Assembly (NCBI GenBank): GCA_007449985.2
Contig: VIIQ02000015.1
Coordinates: 372,001 to 436,000, forward strand
DNA: 64,000 bases
Origin: Desmodesmus armatus
Lineage: Eukaryota > Chlorophyta > Chlorophyceae > Sphaeropleales > Scenedesmaceae
Direction: 5' to 3'
Below the pieces are notes generated by a model. That model saw only the letters and a list, made by a program, of their open reading frames with translations, had not been told where the DNA came from and did no database searches. A program made the position numbers and the translations under genes. Shown here in pieces: positions 20,221 through 33,001 of the stretch; position 1 is the first letter of the stretch; every line of letters begins with the position of its first letter.

Positions 20221-23200
20221 TGAAGGCGCTGTGGATGCCAGCGGGGGCAACGTCAGCCGCAAACTCAGGTGTGTTTGTAGGAGAGTGTTGCATATTAGTG
20301 GCCAGGAAGCTACACTACAGCTGAACATAGCCAACAAAGGGACACAACCAGCGCAAGGAGGGGCCTGTTTCCCCCACCACCCTTGAAAATGCGGCAACCA
20401 CACACACAGTCTTGACGCAGACCAGCAATGAGTGAGAGAGCTGACATAACAATGCAGGATTCAACCAAAGTTGAAGGCGTGTCAGTCAGTGTTCGTTACA
20501 AAGAGGCCCCATGAGGCCCAGCCGACCTACTGCAAGCCCCTGGACCCATTCCATGTCCCGCCCTTGTAACTCAAGGCGCCACCATGACTGCGCGGTCAGT
20601 CAGTCAGTCAGTGTTCGTTACAAAGAGGCCTCAAGGACCCAGCCAACCCGATGCAAGCCCCGGGACCCAATCCATGTCCCGCCCTTGTAACTCAAGGCGC
20701 CACCAATCCTACTCAAGACAGCCCAACCACCTGTGGCACACAAGCTGTGTTAGCGCGGGCCTCTGGCGGAGTGTGGCAGGCAGGACACCCCTTCACCTGC
20801 ACACACCACAGTTTGTGCATCTGTTCCGGTACGCCCCATGCTCCTGGGGTCTCTCGCGCCAACTGGCCCTGTAACTGGGGCTCTAGTTGATGCAGTCGTG
20901 GCCGAGTGGTTAAGGTGCCATGCTGCTAACTTGGTGGGCATTGCCCGCGTGCGTTCGAACCGCACCGACTGCGCTTTTGCCCCTAGGACAGGGCAGGATG
21001 TGGGGTTGTGGTGGGGGCAGAAGCCTGTGCTGCGCCCTTAGGGTTCAGGGTGGTGGGCAGGGCAGGCAGCCAGGGTGTGGGTTTGGGTGCCCTTGCGGCG
21101 GCGTGGGGACGGCGCGCATGGCGCGCATGCCACCTTCCGCACATGCTCGTGCCAAGCAGGTGCGTCAGCCCTGCGGCCGATGTTGTGCGGTTCCTCTGTT
21201 TGTGCTGCCATGTGCAGAACAAGTTCATGCACACTTCCTAGACTTGCTGCTGTGCCGTGACATGCCGCGCTGTGCTGTGCTGTGCTGTGCTGTGTTTGTG
21301 CCATGCAAGGGCCCCGCGTGCCAACAAGTCTGCCAAGGAGGTCAAGCAAGAGGCTGCAGCAGCAGCGGGCGCAAAACCCAGCAGGAAGCAGCTGCAGTTG
21401 GCACCAACAAACACAGCACCCCATGCGGCGGCTGCGACGGCTGCGGCGGCTGCAGAGGAGGCCGAGGGTGAAGACGCCCAACCAGCGGCAGCAGCAGCTG
21501 CCGACGGTGGGAAGAAGGGGCGCAGGAGCAAGCAGCAGCAGCAGCAGGATGGAGCTGAGGGTTCAGGCCGAGCAGCAGCTGCTGCTGCAGCTCCAGCAGG
21601 CGATCAGAACCTGCCACCGCAGGCTGCAGCAGGCTCAGGAGGGCGCAAGCGTGGCCGCAAGCCCACGCCTCCTGCAGGGGCTGCAGCAGCGGCGGCAGCA
21701 GGTACTGGCGAGCCCAGCGGTGGCAGCCAGCCCAAGATGATGGATGGGGTGCAGCCTGCAGCCGCTGCTGCAGCAGCAGGCGGAGGGCAGGATGCAGAAC
21801 AGGCAGGCAAGTCAGGCAGCGGCGGCCGCCTGACTGCTGCTGCTTTCATGCAGGTGCGCTGGGGTGGTAGCGGCAGCAGGGCACGGTGTGCGACGTTTGT
21901 GCCTTACGCAGTCACTGTCACTTGGGGCTTTGGACATACTCAGTTGTGCCTCTGTGGTTCAAAACGGTGCAGGTGGGGGTATGGGGGAGCCAGCATGCCA
22001 GGCACTCTCTCCCTGGCTCACTGTTCCGATACTTCTGTGCTTATCGTCTTTTGTTATCGTCTTTTGCAGAAGCTGAACAAGCCGTTGCTGGATGGCCTGG
22101 CAGCTGCTGCTGGGGGGCTGGCAGCTGCTGTGCGTGGCAGCCCGGCCAGTGTGGGGCGCAAGGACCGCAAGCTGTGCGGTGCGAGGCCTGAGGGAGTCAA
22201 GGGCAGGACCGTCCCATGGGAGAGCCCCTTTGGCGGCAGCCCTTCCAGCCCAGAGGTGCGCTCAACAAATTGGACTTACAATTTGGTGCCGATTAGTGCT
22301 GGGGCGTGTTGGGAGGTGCTTTGAGTCCATCTGCAGGGCCAATGCAAGACCTTTCAGACCATCTGGGGCAAGCAGCTGGCATGCATGTTGGCCCCTTCGT
22401 GGTCAGGAGCACGCATGAGGCCAAATGTCACGGTGCCGTCTTGTCGTGCTGCTTCAGGGCACTCCCAAAGGCAAGCCCGCCAAGTCTCCCAGTGGCACAG
22501 CAGCGCCGGCGGCTGCAGCGGCAGCAGCAGGTCCGTCTGACAGGCCCATCGCTAATGCCCTCAAGCGCAAGCGTGCCCAGGCTGAGGGCCGCAAGGGTAA
22601 GGGCCCCGTGGCAGCGGCAAAGGCGGCTGGTGCTGCCGCAGGTGACAGCGGCAACACAGGTGAGGCTTGCTTCCATGTGCAGCCAGTTGCACCTACTACT
22701 AGGTGTCCCAGGTAGTACTTCACTTCAGTTCAGACTCCACTTCACTTTCACTGCGCTTCAGTCATAGGCACTTCACTATAGCCTTCACGCATAGCCTCAT
22801 GAGCAGCAGGAGTTCACGCTGCTGCTCATCCGAATACATGGTTTGGAAACAGTGGATCACACTGCTTGCAATGCGTTGCCATTTTGTGGTCATGTAGGGC
22901 TGATGTGGCGCCTGTACTGCACCACCTTGTGCTGCTTCAGTCATGCACTGAGCCGCACGAGACGCTGACATACCCCTGTGTGCATCACATGTGTCTACAG
23001 AGCATGTGTCGCTTGCTGCTCAACAGCTGCAGCACCTGCTGTTGTGCTGCATGCACATGCATTCAGGGTGGTGTCGAGCGCCACATGTTACCATTCACAT
23101 GCCGCACATTTCACACCATCTCCTGCTTTGGTCCCTGTTGTGTGGTCTCCTGTTGTGGTGTCCCTGTTGCCAATAGAGTACCAGGACGCGTGTGAGGAGG

Positions 23201-24852
23201 CAGGGTCGGAGGAGCAGTCTGGCGAGCCGCTCAGGCGCTCCCCGCGCCAGCACAAGCAGCGGCGCCACGTCGACGATGACTCATCCATCGACGACCCAGA
23301 CAGCGAGGAGGAGTACGCATCAGGTGGGTTTTGTTTGACGTTGGCTTCGTGGGGTCAGCGTCTAGCTGCGGGCCCAAGGGTGTGTGCTCTTTGTGGCTGA
23401 GTGCGGTTGAGGGAGGCAGAAGCCCTGCCCAGGCATGTGCCACTTTGGGTAGCATTCAAGAGTCTTTTTTTGGTGGGTCTCTATGGCAGCATGGAGGCAC
23501 TTGGGCTGTCGAGCTGTCGCGCATGAAGCAGACATGACAGGGTCCCTGCCGATCTGACTCTGCAAAGCTGCTGCGACAGTGTCCCCAGCAAAGCACAGTG
23601 AAGGGTGACGCAGGCGTCACCTTGTGACAGCAAACAAGGGGCGGGGGGGGGGGGGGAGAGGTTGTTGCAAGTGGATGCTTTCACAGCTGGGCGGCATTCC
23701 CCCCATACGTAACCAGGGTCTGTTGGTGTGGCTCTTGCAGGCAGTGAGTCAGAAGAGGACTCCGATGGTGAGGACGACGACTCACCACAGCAGCACAAGC
23801 GGCACAAGGGCCACCACTCCAGCAAGCACGGCCAGCCAAAGCGACAGCGCCAGCCTGCTGCGGCAGCAGCAGGCCGTGGTGGGAATGCCGCAGCGGCAGC
23901 AGCTGGCGGTGGCGGTGGGGCATCCCGGCGCGCAGCGGGTCTGGATGACGGAAGGCGGCGCAAGTTCACACGCTGGAGTGCTGAGGAGGAGCAGCTGCTT
24001 ATCCAGCTTGTGGCCCAGGTATGCCGTTTTCAATGCAGGAATAATCAGCTTCCTTGTCAGACAGCATTCGCAATGTCACACAGCTTTGCCCTGTGCAGTG
24101 TGTTTCGCATACCCAGGCGTGTGGTGCTGTAGGCATGCGCTGGGGAGGAACTGGTGTGGCCGTGAGAGCCTGTTAGCACAGGGAATACATGTGTAGCTAG
24201 CATACTATGTCTGTGCCTTTGCCCTGGAACTTGCTTAGGCAGACCTCAGCAGACGCGAGGCCCATGGGGGCGACCACATTACGGCACATGCACACAAGTG
24301 GGGAGTACAGTCTGATACTCTCTCCTTATGTTTTGTGGTGCAGGAGGGGGAGGGGCAGTGGGCGCGCATACTCAAGCTGGGGGATGACGGGTTCGCAGCC
24401 GTCCGAACACAGGTGAGCCGGGCGGCTGACATCAATTGCGGCATGAGTGTTGATAGGGGTCAAAACCGGATAGCGCTTTTTGAAGGTATTGGCGGCCTGC
24501 GAGTGTGGATTGTGCAATTGAGTGGTGGCAGGCAGCAGGGGGCCAGCAGTTGTTGGGCAGGGCAGCATGGGTGCAGCAAGAGCAGCAATGAGGCTTGTTG
24601 TGGTGGCACAGCTTGCGTCCAATTTGTAAGACACTGAGCTGGCATGATGCTTTTGGTGCCCGTCGAAAATTTGCTCATTTGTCAGGCTTGCCTATCAGCT
24701 GTATCGTTTGGAGGGATGTCTGGCCTTGCTGTGCATGCCGTCACGCCAGTGTGGACATGCTCAAGTAAGCCATTGCTGCCAATGCTGCTGCTGCATCACA
24801 GGTGGACTTGAAGGACAAGTGGAGGAACCTGAAGAAGAAGGGTGCATTGTAG
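17783..24852 (+). CDS. Telobox Myb protein, TRF-like telomere-binding factor, 13 exons
   Basis: Exons: 17783-17815, 17892-18197, 18476-18639, 19033-19186, 19534-19801, 20073-20268, 21310-21853, 22070-22255, 22458-22659, 23177-23323, 23741-24018, 24344-24412, 24802-24852; they sum to 865 codons plus stop with all phases matching. The C-terminal 60 residues form a Myb/SANT domain: FTRWSAEEEQLL, then EGQWARIL, then the telobox VDLKDKWRNL, giving the three spaced Trp. Teloboxes of this type bind double-stranded telomeric repeats in plant, animal and fungal proteins. The N-terminal ~220 residues are helical and not low complexity, in the place where TRF1/TRF2 and Tbf1 carry a TRFH dimerisation domain; I cannot show homology. 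The middle is Ala/Gln-rich and basic with an AT-hook-like KRGRKP (exon 7) and acidic Ser clusters (exons 10-11). A nuclear telomere or telobox-promoter role is inferred. Confidence 0.88.
20481..20704. repeat. Two tandem copies of a ~121-bp unit
   Basis: Both copies run from GTGTTCGTTACAAAGAGGCC to CTTGTAACTCAAGGCGCCACC with about 90 percent identity, in a telobox-gene intron 190 bases upstream of the tRNA gene. The second copy is preceded by a short GTCA microsatellite. Confidence 0.85.
20892..20973 (+). tRNA. tRNA-Ser (anticodon GCU)
   Basis: The seven-base acceptor stem GCAGTCG pairs perfectly with CGACTGC at 20966-20972. The D arm has the class II box A TGGCCGAGTGG. The anticodon loop is CTGCTAA with anticodon GCT, and the anticodon stem has one T-T mismatch. 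A long variable arm (TGGGCATTGCCCGC region) is typical of serine tRNA. The T arm GTGCG-TTCGAAC-CGCAC is perfect. There is no intron and no encoded CCA. The gene lies inside the intron between exons 6 and 7 of the telobox gene, on the same strand, and reads AGC/AGU serine codons. Confidence 0.95.
20975..20978 (+). terminator. RNA polymerase III terminator of tRNA-Ser
   Basis: Four T on the sense strand begin two bases after the discriminator base, the usual Pol III stop. Confidence 0.7.
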
Positions 24853-25305
24853 GCCACGGTGGAACCCATTGTTGTTCGTTGTGGCTGGATGTCATCTGGG
24901 TTGTCTGAGGTGTGGTGACCTTTCGCAGCCAACGTATGGCTGAGACATCGGGTGCGTTGTGTGCCTTGGCTACTCATTGCAGTTGTAAAAGATTCGGCTG
25001 CAGGATCAACTCCAGTGGCTGCTCCAGCAGTGGTGGACCACTACCTTGCATATGCATGTTGGCCAAACCCTCAGGGCCTGTCATGGCTGTTGGCCATGGG
25101 CAACGAGTGGACGACAGTAGCTATGTATTTTCGCTGCTGGCACGTCGAACGCTGTGTAAAGCGGTGCCAATCAATTACACACGTGCATTATCCTGCCTGA
25201 AAGTACAGAAGTGCCATGGCAAATGGTGGGTTGGTGCCATTTTAGAGCCAGGGTTGCCGCCAGGGCACCTGCGTTACGAATGCATCTTATTTTGCAGTAA
25301 AGGCT
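24853..25305. other. Telobox 3' untranslated region and kinase-gene upstream region
   Basis: TGTAA at 24984-24988, 132 bases after the telobox stop, matches the polyadenylation signal used by many green algae. The rest, 317 bases up to the kinase ATG, should hold that gene's promoter. Nothing else was recognised. Confidence 0.5.
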
Positions 25306-28300
25306 ATGATTGGCGCCTTTGAGAGTAGGCCAAGGCTTCCTACATACATCAGTACTCATCTTTGCCTGCAGGGCCGAGAGGGTGAGCTCAGCAGCCCCCA
25401 AAACAAGCTCAAAGACATACTACAAATCATATTCAAGCGCAATGACCAACAGGTGCGTGTTGACGTTAACGTTGGGACCTACTGTGCTGCTGGCTGTCAG
25501 CCTCTTGAAGTGTGTACTTCTCCTGCAGGTAGCTGGGGACCTCATACCTGCGCAAGCCTGTCAGGAAAAGGTGAGTTCTTACCACCTGGGAGCCGGACGC
25601 TTCCTCCAGGGCCCCTCCTCGTGACCTACAGTTGTTGACCACCTGACCTGCAGTCACCCTCTCTGTGTGTCCTGCCAGCACAGCAGTGTGGTCCACCCAC
25701 TGACGACGCCGGTGTGCCTTTTGTTTCAGGCACTTGAGTGTACACACTTGACAGATGCAGCTCCGGCAGCTGATGATGCAGCTGCAAGCCAGGGGTGCCT
25801 TGTGGAGCCATGCACAGGGGGGCTGCAGGAATCTGGAGCTGCCCACTCGGAGCAGCAGCAGCCCAGGTGCAGCAGCAGCCAACGGGACTCTGCATCTACA
25901 CTGGATGCATTTGAACCTGCAGCAGCAGCCAGCGTGGGTGGGCCGCACGAAGGCGGGGCAGTAAAGCAGCATGCCATGCGCAGTGGTGCTGCAGGTGGTG
26001 GGCCGGCCAACCCTGACTGTGGTTCAGGCGCAGCAGGTGCACCAAACGTCATGCAGCCCGCACACAACTGTGCTGGCTTGCAGGCAACCTCTGGTAACCC
26101 CCAGCACAACGCAGCAAGCTCCTCCCAGCACCACCTGCAGGCAACAGCAGCAGCACCCGCAAACGCTGTGGCACAGGCTGCACCTCACGACTCAGGGCTA
26201 CCCATGGAGTCTCCAGGACAGCAGCAGCAGCAGCCTATGCAGAGGCGCGCAGGATCCAGCGCAGCCGTGCCCCATGCCTGTGCGGCAGCCACCATGCACA
26301 GCGAGCCCTGCCCAGCCAGCTCAGGCGGTGCTGGCAGCAAAACCCCAGGCATCCCCCGTAAGGTGCTGTGTGCGTCAGTGGACGACCTGTACCAGGAGCT
26401 GTTCGGGGACGTCCCTCTGCCCAGCACCAGCGGCAGTGCAGCACACAGCCCGTTTGAGGGGTCTCTAGGCAACCTGCGCGGCCTTTCCTCCATGTCCCCT
26501 ATGACCACCAGCTCCGCTTTCTGCCACCAGCACGCGGCTGCAGCAGCCATTGCGGGCGGTGGCGGCATGCCAGGTGTAGGATCCTTCATGGAGGTGGTCA
26601 ACAGCCCTGTGCCATTCAGCGGCACCAGCAACAGAAGCAGCTTTGACAGGAACAGCGGCGGTCAGAGCCCCATTACAGGCGGCAGATATGGCGACTGTGG
26701 CGGCGGCATGCTGCCTGCGGTGCAGCCCCCTCAACCCATGGGCGACATGTTGCCTCTAGGTGCGACTGGCTGCTTCATGTCTGAAACGCATGTTGCATGC
26801 ATGAGCCAACGAGTGATACGGAGCAAAAAACACGCTGGTCCCACCCACCTGTGCCTCTCAACACATGAATTCACCCATGCCTTTTGCCAATTGCTCTTGC
26901 GGTTTGCGTCCTGGCGCGACATTGTGTTGCCGTGCGTGTCCTGTGCAGGCGCTTACCCTCCGAGAGTGCGAGTGGCGGTGGCGGTGGCGCCTCAGCCGCG
27001 GTCCACCCGTGGCAGTGGGTCTGACGCTGGAAGCAGCAGCCTATTCCCCGAAGACTCGCCCTCCTGCTGCAGCAGCAGCGCCGCAGGTCACCCCTGGCCA
27101 CAAGAGGAGAGCGCCTCATGTGCTGTGTCAAGCCTGAGCTCTGGACAGGGCTGTGAAAGCAGGGGAAGCCTCCACTATAGCAGCCCGACAGCAGCGCAGC
27201 AGCTGCACGGCTTGGGCTCCAGCAGGGATGGCAGAGCAGCATCACCAGCAACGGCAGGGACGCGGCATGCAGGGGCACGGACACCGGAAACGCTTGGCAC
27301 ACAGTCAGCACCTGGCACCAGTGACAGCAAGCCAGCCCCGAAAAGCAGCCTGCGAACAAGGTGGACGAACTGGATCAACAGCAGCGGCGGCGGTGGTGGT
27401 GGCAGCAGCGAAAGGGCGCGCTCTGCGGCGCAGCAGCAGCTGCAGGTGCAGCCGCAGCCGCAGCAGCAGGCGCCCTCTGTTGGGCAACAGGAGCCGCATG
27501 CAGCGTGCCAAGGCCACAGCAGGGGGCCCCACAGCCCCAGGCGCAGTGTGCTGGCCCCCCAGTCAGCACCTGGGAATGCTGCTGATCAGGCGCTGTATGC
27601 CTCCACAGGGCGGCTCCCCCGTGCTGGCAACAGCAGCAGGGCAGGGGGTGTTGCTGGTGGCGGCGGCGGTGTCCTGCCGCTGCAGCCGCTGGCTCACTGC
27701 CACAGCAATCCCGAGCTAGTGCAGGCAGCTGCATTCGGCTCTGTGGGGCATGGCAGGGGGCAGTTCCAGCGCGCGTCCGGGCTTAGGGGAGGAGTCCCAC
27801 CCTGCGCACGATCTCTATTCGGCAGCGTGCCTCACTTGGAGCGGCCGCTGGTGATGGCAGGTAGCGTGGGCAACGGCAGCAGCAACAACAGCAGCGGATG
27901 GCTGTCTGGGCCCGGAGGGGTGGGCTTTGGAGTGCCACACCGCTCGGAGAGCTTTGGGGTGCTGGCAGGACTGGGTGTTTGTGATGACGCCATGTCTGTG
28001 GCTTCAGGTGAGGGGCGCTTGATCCAATGAATGCACGGAGCGCTGCACGGCTCATGAGTTCTCATGGTGGGGCTGGTGTGTAAACGCGATGCTTCAGCTC
28101 GTCAGCGCAATGCTTGCACCTGAATCACCAAGCCGTGCCCCTCTTCAACAGCAGGGATGACAATGCTGTGTTGACTGTGGCGTTCAATTTCACGTACAGC
28201 AGGGCATCTCAGCACTGCATCATTTGGTCGGGTGGTGGGATGCGTTTGCCGCAATCCCACTCAACCTTTGGCCTGGCAGCCCTGCCTGCAACCACAGTCC

Positions 28301-31300
28301 CTGACCATGCTTGCGCATTACACTCCACAAAGGTAACACTTCTGCCTCTGCTCCCCTCATCCTCTCAACGATTTGTTTCTCAACGTTCCGCACAAATCCT
28401 GCAGCTGATGACGAAGTAATCCGCCAGGTCAATGCTGACAACGTACTGAGCACGGCCTGGGGCCCCGGCTCACACAGCGCCTCAGGGGGCGGCATGCCTG
28501 GGATGCCCTTGGCAGCAAGCCACCCCAAGCTGCTGGCCTTCAAATACTGCGCCGCGACGTCGCCGCTGAACCACCCGGGGCGGTCCAGCCCCTTCAACAG
28601 CGCGCGCAACTCACCATTCAACTCGCCACGAGGGACCAGGTGGGTGGGCCCTGACTGTCGTAATGGATGGGGTGCAATGCTGGCGTGAGCTGGTGTGGGG
28701 AGGGGGGGTTGGGAGGGGGGGGGGGGCGGCGGCAGACATAAGAGTGCCATGCCTGCATGGATGTGAATTGACGGTGCTTGCTATTCAGCTTCGCCAACAG
28801 CAAGGCATATGGTGTTATGTCCGGTGGGTTGGAGTACAAGTGGGGGTGAGGGGAGGCACGATTTGTGCAGGTTGAAGATGGCTGTATAGCACAGCGACAG
28901 ACTTGACTCAGCAGAATGGTTCCCGACGACATTGCTGTTTGTTCCTTCTGCACCACGCTGCACCATGCTTGTGCTCGCAGGGACAGTGTGGTTGACCTGT
29001 TGTCCCTACGCAGTGCTGCTGTGGCCTTGGTGACAGCATCATGCCCTGGCAGCCCCCTCGGGGCACGGCACAGCATCAACCCTTTCAGCAACAGCAACAC
29101 ATCGGCCGACGTCAGCACGCCTGCCGCTCCTGGCGCTGCTGCTGAGGCTACATTCACACCTTCTGCAGCAGCAGCAGCAGCAGCCACCAGCGGTGTGCAC
29201 GGACATCAGCAACCGCAGCAGCAGCAGCAGCCTCAGCAGGGCCTCAACGTGTTGAAGAAGCAAGGCAGCAGCAGCAGCCAGGTGCTACTGGAGCCTACAG
29301 CAAGCGGCGCGAGCGACCAGCAGCAGGTCGACGGTTCATCCAACGGCGGTAGCGATGCTGGGACAGCATGCAGCAGCAGCGGGGGCAGCAACAGCAGCAG
29401 CAAGCCTCCCTTGCAGGGCAGGCCGCTGCGCGGCTTGCTGCGGACCCCTCCACCACCCCTGCCACTGCCTATCAAGGCACCATCATCGCTCCCAGCAGCA
29501 GCAACCATTGGGCAGCTGCCGGGGTGGGCAGCTGACGCCCAGAAACGTTGTGCGACAGCTGACGCTGCAACGCTGGATGGCAGCGGCCGCAGCAGCAGCA
29601 GCGCCAATGGCGGCAGGACACAGGTGGCCAGCCCCAACAGCAAGCCTGCTGACACAGCTGAAATTGGGCGGGGTGCGGGCTTGAGCGGCAACAGACGCGT
29701 CTCCGCTCCTGCAGGCTTGTCCGGCTTCATGCTGCGGTTCAGCAGCAGCTCTGGCAGCAACGGCAGCAATGCGGCCAGCCCCGCCAACGACAGCAGCAGC
29801 ATCAGCCAAGCCCAGTCCCCGGGATCTGCGACGCAGGGCAGCACAGCAGGCACCTCGGACGCGGCAGTTGCTGGCGCATTGGAGCTTACCAGCAGCGCAG
29901 GTGCAGTCCCCAGCTGCAGCCACAGCAGCATTGCGAGCAAACCATCAGAGCGGGGCCTGCCGCTGGTGCTGCCTAGCTGCAGTGTGGACATGAGCTCCCC
30001 CAAGCAGCAGCTGCAGACCACGACGTCAGCAGGAGCAGACACCCGCAGCAGCCCCAGGCGCCAAAGCAGCAGCAGGTTGGGTGCCAGCGGCGGTTTCACC
30101 ACACCCAGCCGCCTCAGTCACAATAGCACTATGGCAGAGGTGCTGGTGACGGGCAGCGGAGGGGGCGCGACTGGTGGCTTTGCACTGCAGCGCACCAGCA
30201 GCTGCTGCAGCAGCAGCAGCGGCTGGCCAGGTGCTGCTGGCGGGAAGCTTGTCAGCGGCGGGCATAGCAGCAGCGGCGTGGCTGGGCTGCCTGGGCACGA
30301 CGGAGCGCTGCTGAGCACCACGTCGGTGCCGCTGCCGAACGTGTACCGCCGAGGGGGGTCGCGCAGTGTGAACTGCAGCGATAGCAGCGATGACAGTTGG
30401 TCAGCTGGGCAGTCGGGTTACTGTCCTGTGCAAGAGGGCGCACCACTGCAGGAGGGTGGTCCGCAGCAGCACGAGCAGGCGGGCGAGGGTGCTGAGTGGG
30501 CGCAAGGCAGCGTAGCGTGCTTGGCTGCTCGGTCAGCTGCTGCTGCTGGTGGTCGCTATGATAGCGGCAATGGAGCATCTGACGCGAGTGTCGCCGACTG
30601 TCAGGAATGCCCCTACCCCAGCTGGTGCAGCAGCAACTGCTGGAGCCCCCTGGCTCCCCAGCAGGAACAGCAGGACCCCCAGGTTCAGCCGCTGCAGGCA
30701 TCTCAGCAGCAAATGCAGCAGCAGCAGCAGCAGGGCTATGCATGTCCAGGCCTGCAGGGGTCTGCAGGAGCAGCTGTGGAGCCCCAGCTGGAGGACAGGG
30801 GGTCTGCAGATGCCGCTGCTGTCGCTGAGGCTGCCATCCCGCCCAGTCTCCCGGAGGTCGACTTTCTTGATAAGATTGGGCGGGGCTCCTTTGGGGACGT
30901 CTTCAAAGGTGCGCCTGGCAGGCTCACAGCTGTGGCTGTTGCTTTCGTCCCTGCTGCTTGCCTTCTTGTTGTCTTGCCTTGTCGTTTAACTGATGGTGCT
31001 GATAGCAGTGGCTTGCTGTTGTTACTGCTATTGCACATGATCATCTGGGTGATGTTGGCTGATTGTGCATGTGCGTGTCTGCAGGGGTTTGGTGCGGTTC
31101 TGTAGTGGCGGTCAAGGTCATCCAAGTCAAGCAGCCCTCGGCCCTCACCTTCCCCAACAGGCCCTCGACGCAGCCCCTACAGCAGCAGCTCAGCCAGCAG
31201 CAGCAGGACGTGCGGCTGCAACAACCAGAGCACTCGACAGGCGCTCCGTCTGAGATCGACAGCCAGGCCGCGCAAGTTGCGCTCGAGCTGGCGCAGCACG

Positions 31301-33001
31301 AGTACGAGTCCTGGCTCAATGCCAACCTGCGCCACCCCAACATTGTGCAGCTCTTCACAAGCTTCACGATTGGCCTGGAGGAGCGAGGCTCGTCGTTGCC
31401 CGGGTGCCTGTTTGGCCACCCTGACGGGGAGAGCGCAGCAGGGATGCTGTCGGGCGGTGGTGGTGCTGCTGGGCTCAGCTGGAAGACCCACCTCGTGATG
31501 GAGTACTGTGAGCTCGGCACCATGCAGGTGTGTAAGACACTTGGAGGGATAGGGGTTACAGGGCCGAAGAGCGTCATGCATCTGATGCAATCGAAGAAGC
31601 ATGGCGTGACGGGTCTGCAGCACTTCCAAATGCGTGCAAGCTGCACCAATTTGTAGTGTGTTGACACATGACTCTCCATTGACGGATACATGTTTTCATG
31701 TGGTGACCAGCATGATGACCATGTTGTCAGCGGTGCCAACGATACCCAAGCAGTCCTGGGCATGCTAGTTGGACAGACAGGCTCGACGCTGGCCCCCAAT
31801 CCAGGTCTCCAAATGCTGCTGTTCGTTGCTGCTCGCAGGATCTGCTCCAGCGCGGTGTGTTCAGCCAGGGCAGCCTCTCTGGGGCCGCACACTTGTGCTG
31901 GGTTCTGGCCACTGCCAAGGAGTTCTGCACTGCTGTGTCGTACCTGCACTCCATGGATGTGGTGCACGGTGACCTCAAGAGCAGCAACGTGCTGCTCAAG
32001 GCGGCGGCTGCCACTGCTTGGGACTCAAGGGGCTTTGTTGCCAAGGTGAGCAGCGCAGTGTGTCTGTACAAAGAAGCTGGAGTCAAGTGTGGGGAGAATT
32101 GGGCAGGTTGGGGGGTGGGACAAAGGGAATCTTTGACAGATGCGTGGCGGGGGTGGTCCACCACACAGACAAGTTGAAGAGCGACCCCAGTGCAGGCTGT
32201 GCATCAGATTGCATGTCGCAACCTGATGTTTGGACGTTGCGGAGGCATTGCGGAGTGTGCAGTGTTGCTGTGCATGCTTCGTTCTTGCACCCATAGCTAC
32301 ACATGTGAAGAATGTTTCGTTGCTGATGTCACTCTGTGACGGTGTTGCTGCATGCATCATCGCAGGTCTCTGACTTTGGGCTCAGCCGAGTCATGGACGC
32401 AATCAACGCCGCAAACGGGGACCCCCCTGTCACACCCCCAGCTTCAACCAGCGCACCCAGCAGCTGCAGCGCCAGCGGTGCAGTGCTGGCGGCAGCAGAC
32501 GCAGGGCTTGCTGGTGCTGCTGACGATGCCGCGGGAGGGAGCCTAGGCTGGCAGCCCTGCCAGCCGCGCTTCGGTGCATTGAGTCACGCTGCGCCTGAGC
32601 TGATCCGCGGCCAGCAGCTCAGTAAGGCCAGCGACGTGTACAGCATCGGCGTGCTGCTGTGGGAGCTGCTGTCAGGGCAGGCGCCCTTTTACGGCATGCA
32701 CCCTGGCCAGCTGCTCAGCCTGAAGCTCTCGCAGCACACCAGCCAGCTGCTGCCGTTCCCAGCAGCGGCCCCCGCCGGCCTCGCGCAGCTCTGTTTGGAC
32801 TGCTGGGCAGCTGAGCCCTCGCAGCGACCCAGCATGCCGACTGTCGTGCAGTCCATCAACGACCTTGCTGTCAGCCTTCTGGGGCAGGAGCAGGCCGTCG
32901 CGATGTTTCCTGATGTTGCTGCTTCACTAGCGGCGCAGAGGAGGCAGGCGGCGCTGGCTGCGGCTGCAGCTGCGGCTGCGGGCGTGGGTGGGTGCTGTTG
33001 A
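25306..33001 (+). CDS. Giant TKL/Raf-like protein kinase, nine exons
   Basis: Exons: 25306-25452, 25529-25570, 25730-26759, 26949-28007, 28405-28639, 28981-30908, 31085-31527, 31839-32045, 32366-33001; they sum to 1908 codons plus stop with all phases matching. The first 1465 residues are Ser/Gly/Gln/Ala-rich, with no domain I recognise. The kinase domain fills the C-terminus: Gly loop IGRGSFGDVF (about 1470-1479), VAVK Lys1491, HGDLKSSN with catalytic Asp1673, DFG at 1700-1702 and AAPE ending at Glu1775. HGD replaces HRD, so it is a non-RD kinase, as in many algal tyrosine-kinase-like enzymes. Inserts between VAVK and the alphaC region and between DFG and APE (about 70 residues) are longer than usual. 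Ser/Thr specificity and a signalling role are inferred. The first two exons and the ATG are less certain than the rest. Confidence 0.87.
28697..28730 (+). other. G-rich tract with quadruplex potential in a kinase intron
   Basis: Several runs of three or more G, the longest 13, lie in the intron between exons 5 and 6 on the transcribed sense strand. Confidence 0.55.

Noticed and set aside
24838..25372. Telobox gene spliced into the kinase gene as one fusion
   Set aside because: AAG followed by GTGCAT is phase-compatible with 25372, but a stop follows immediately at 24850, a TGTAA signal lies at 24984 and the kinase has its own ATG at 25306.
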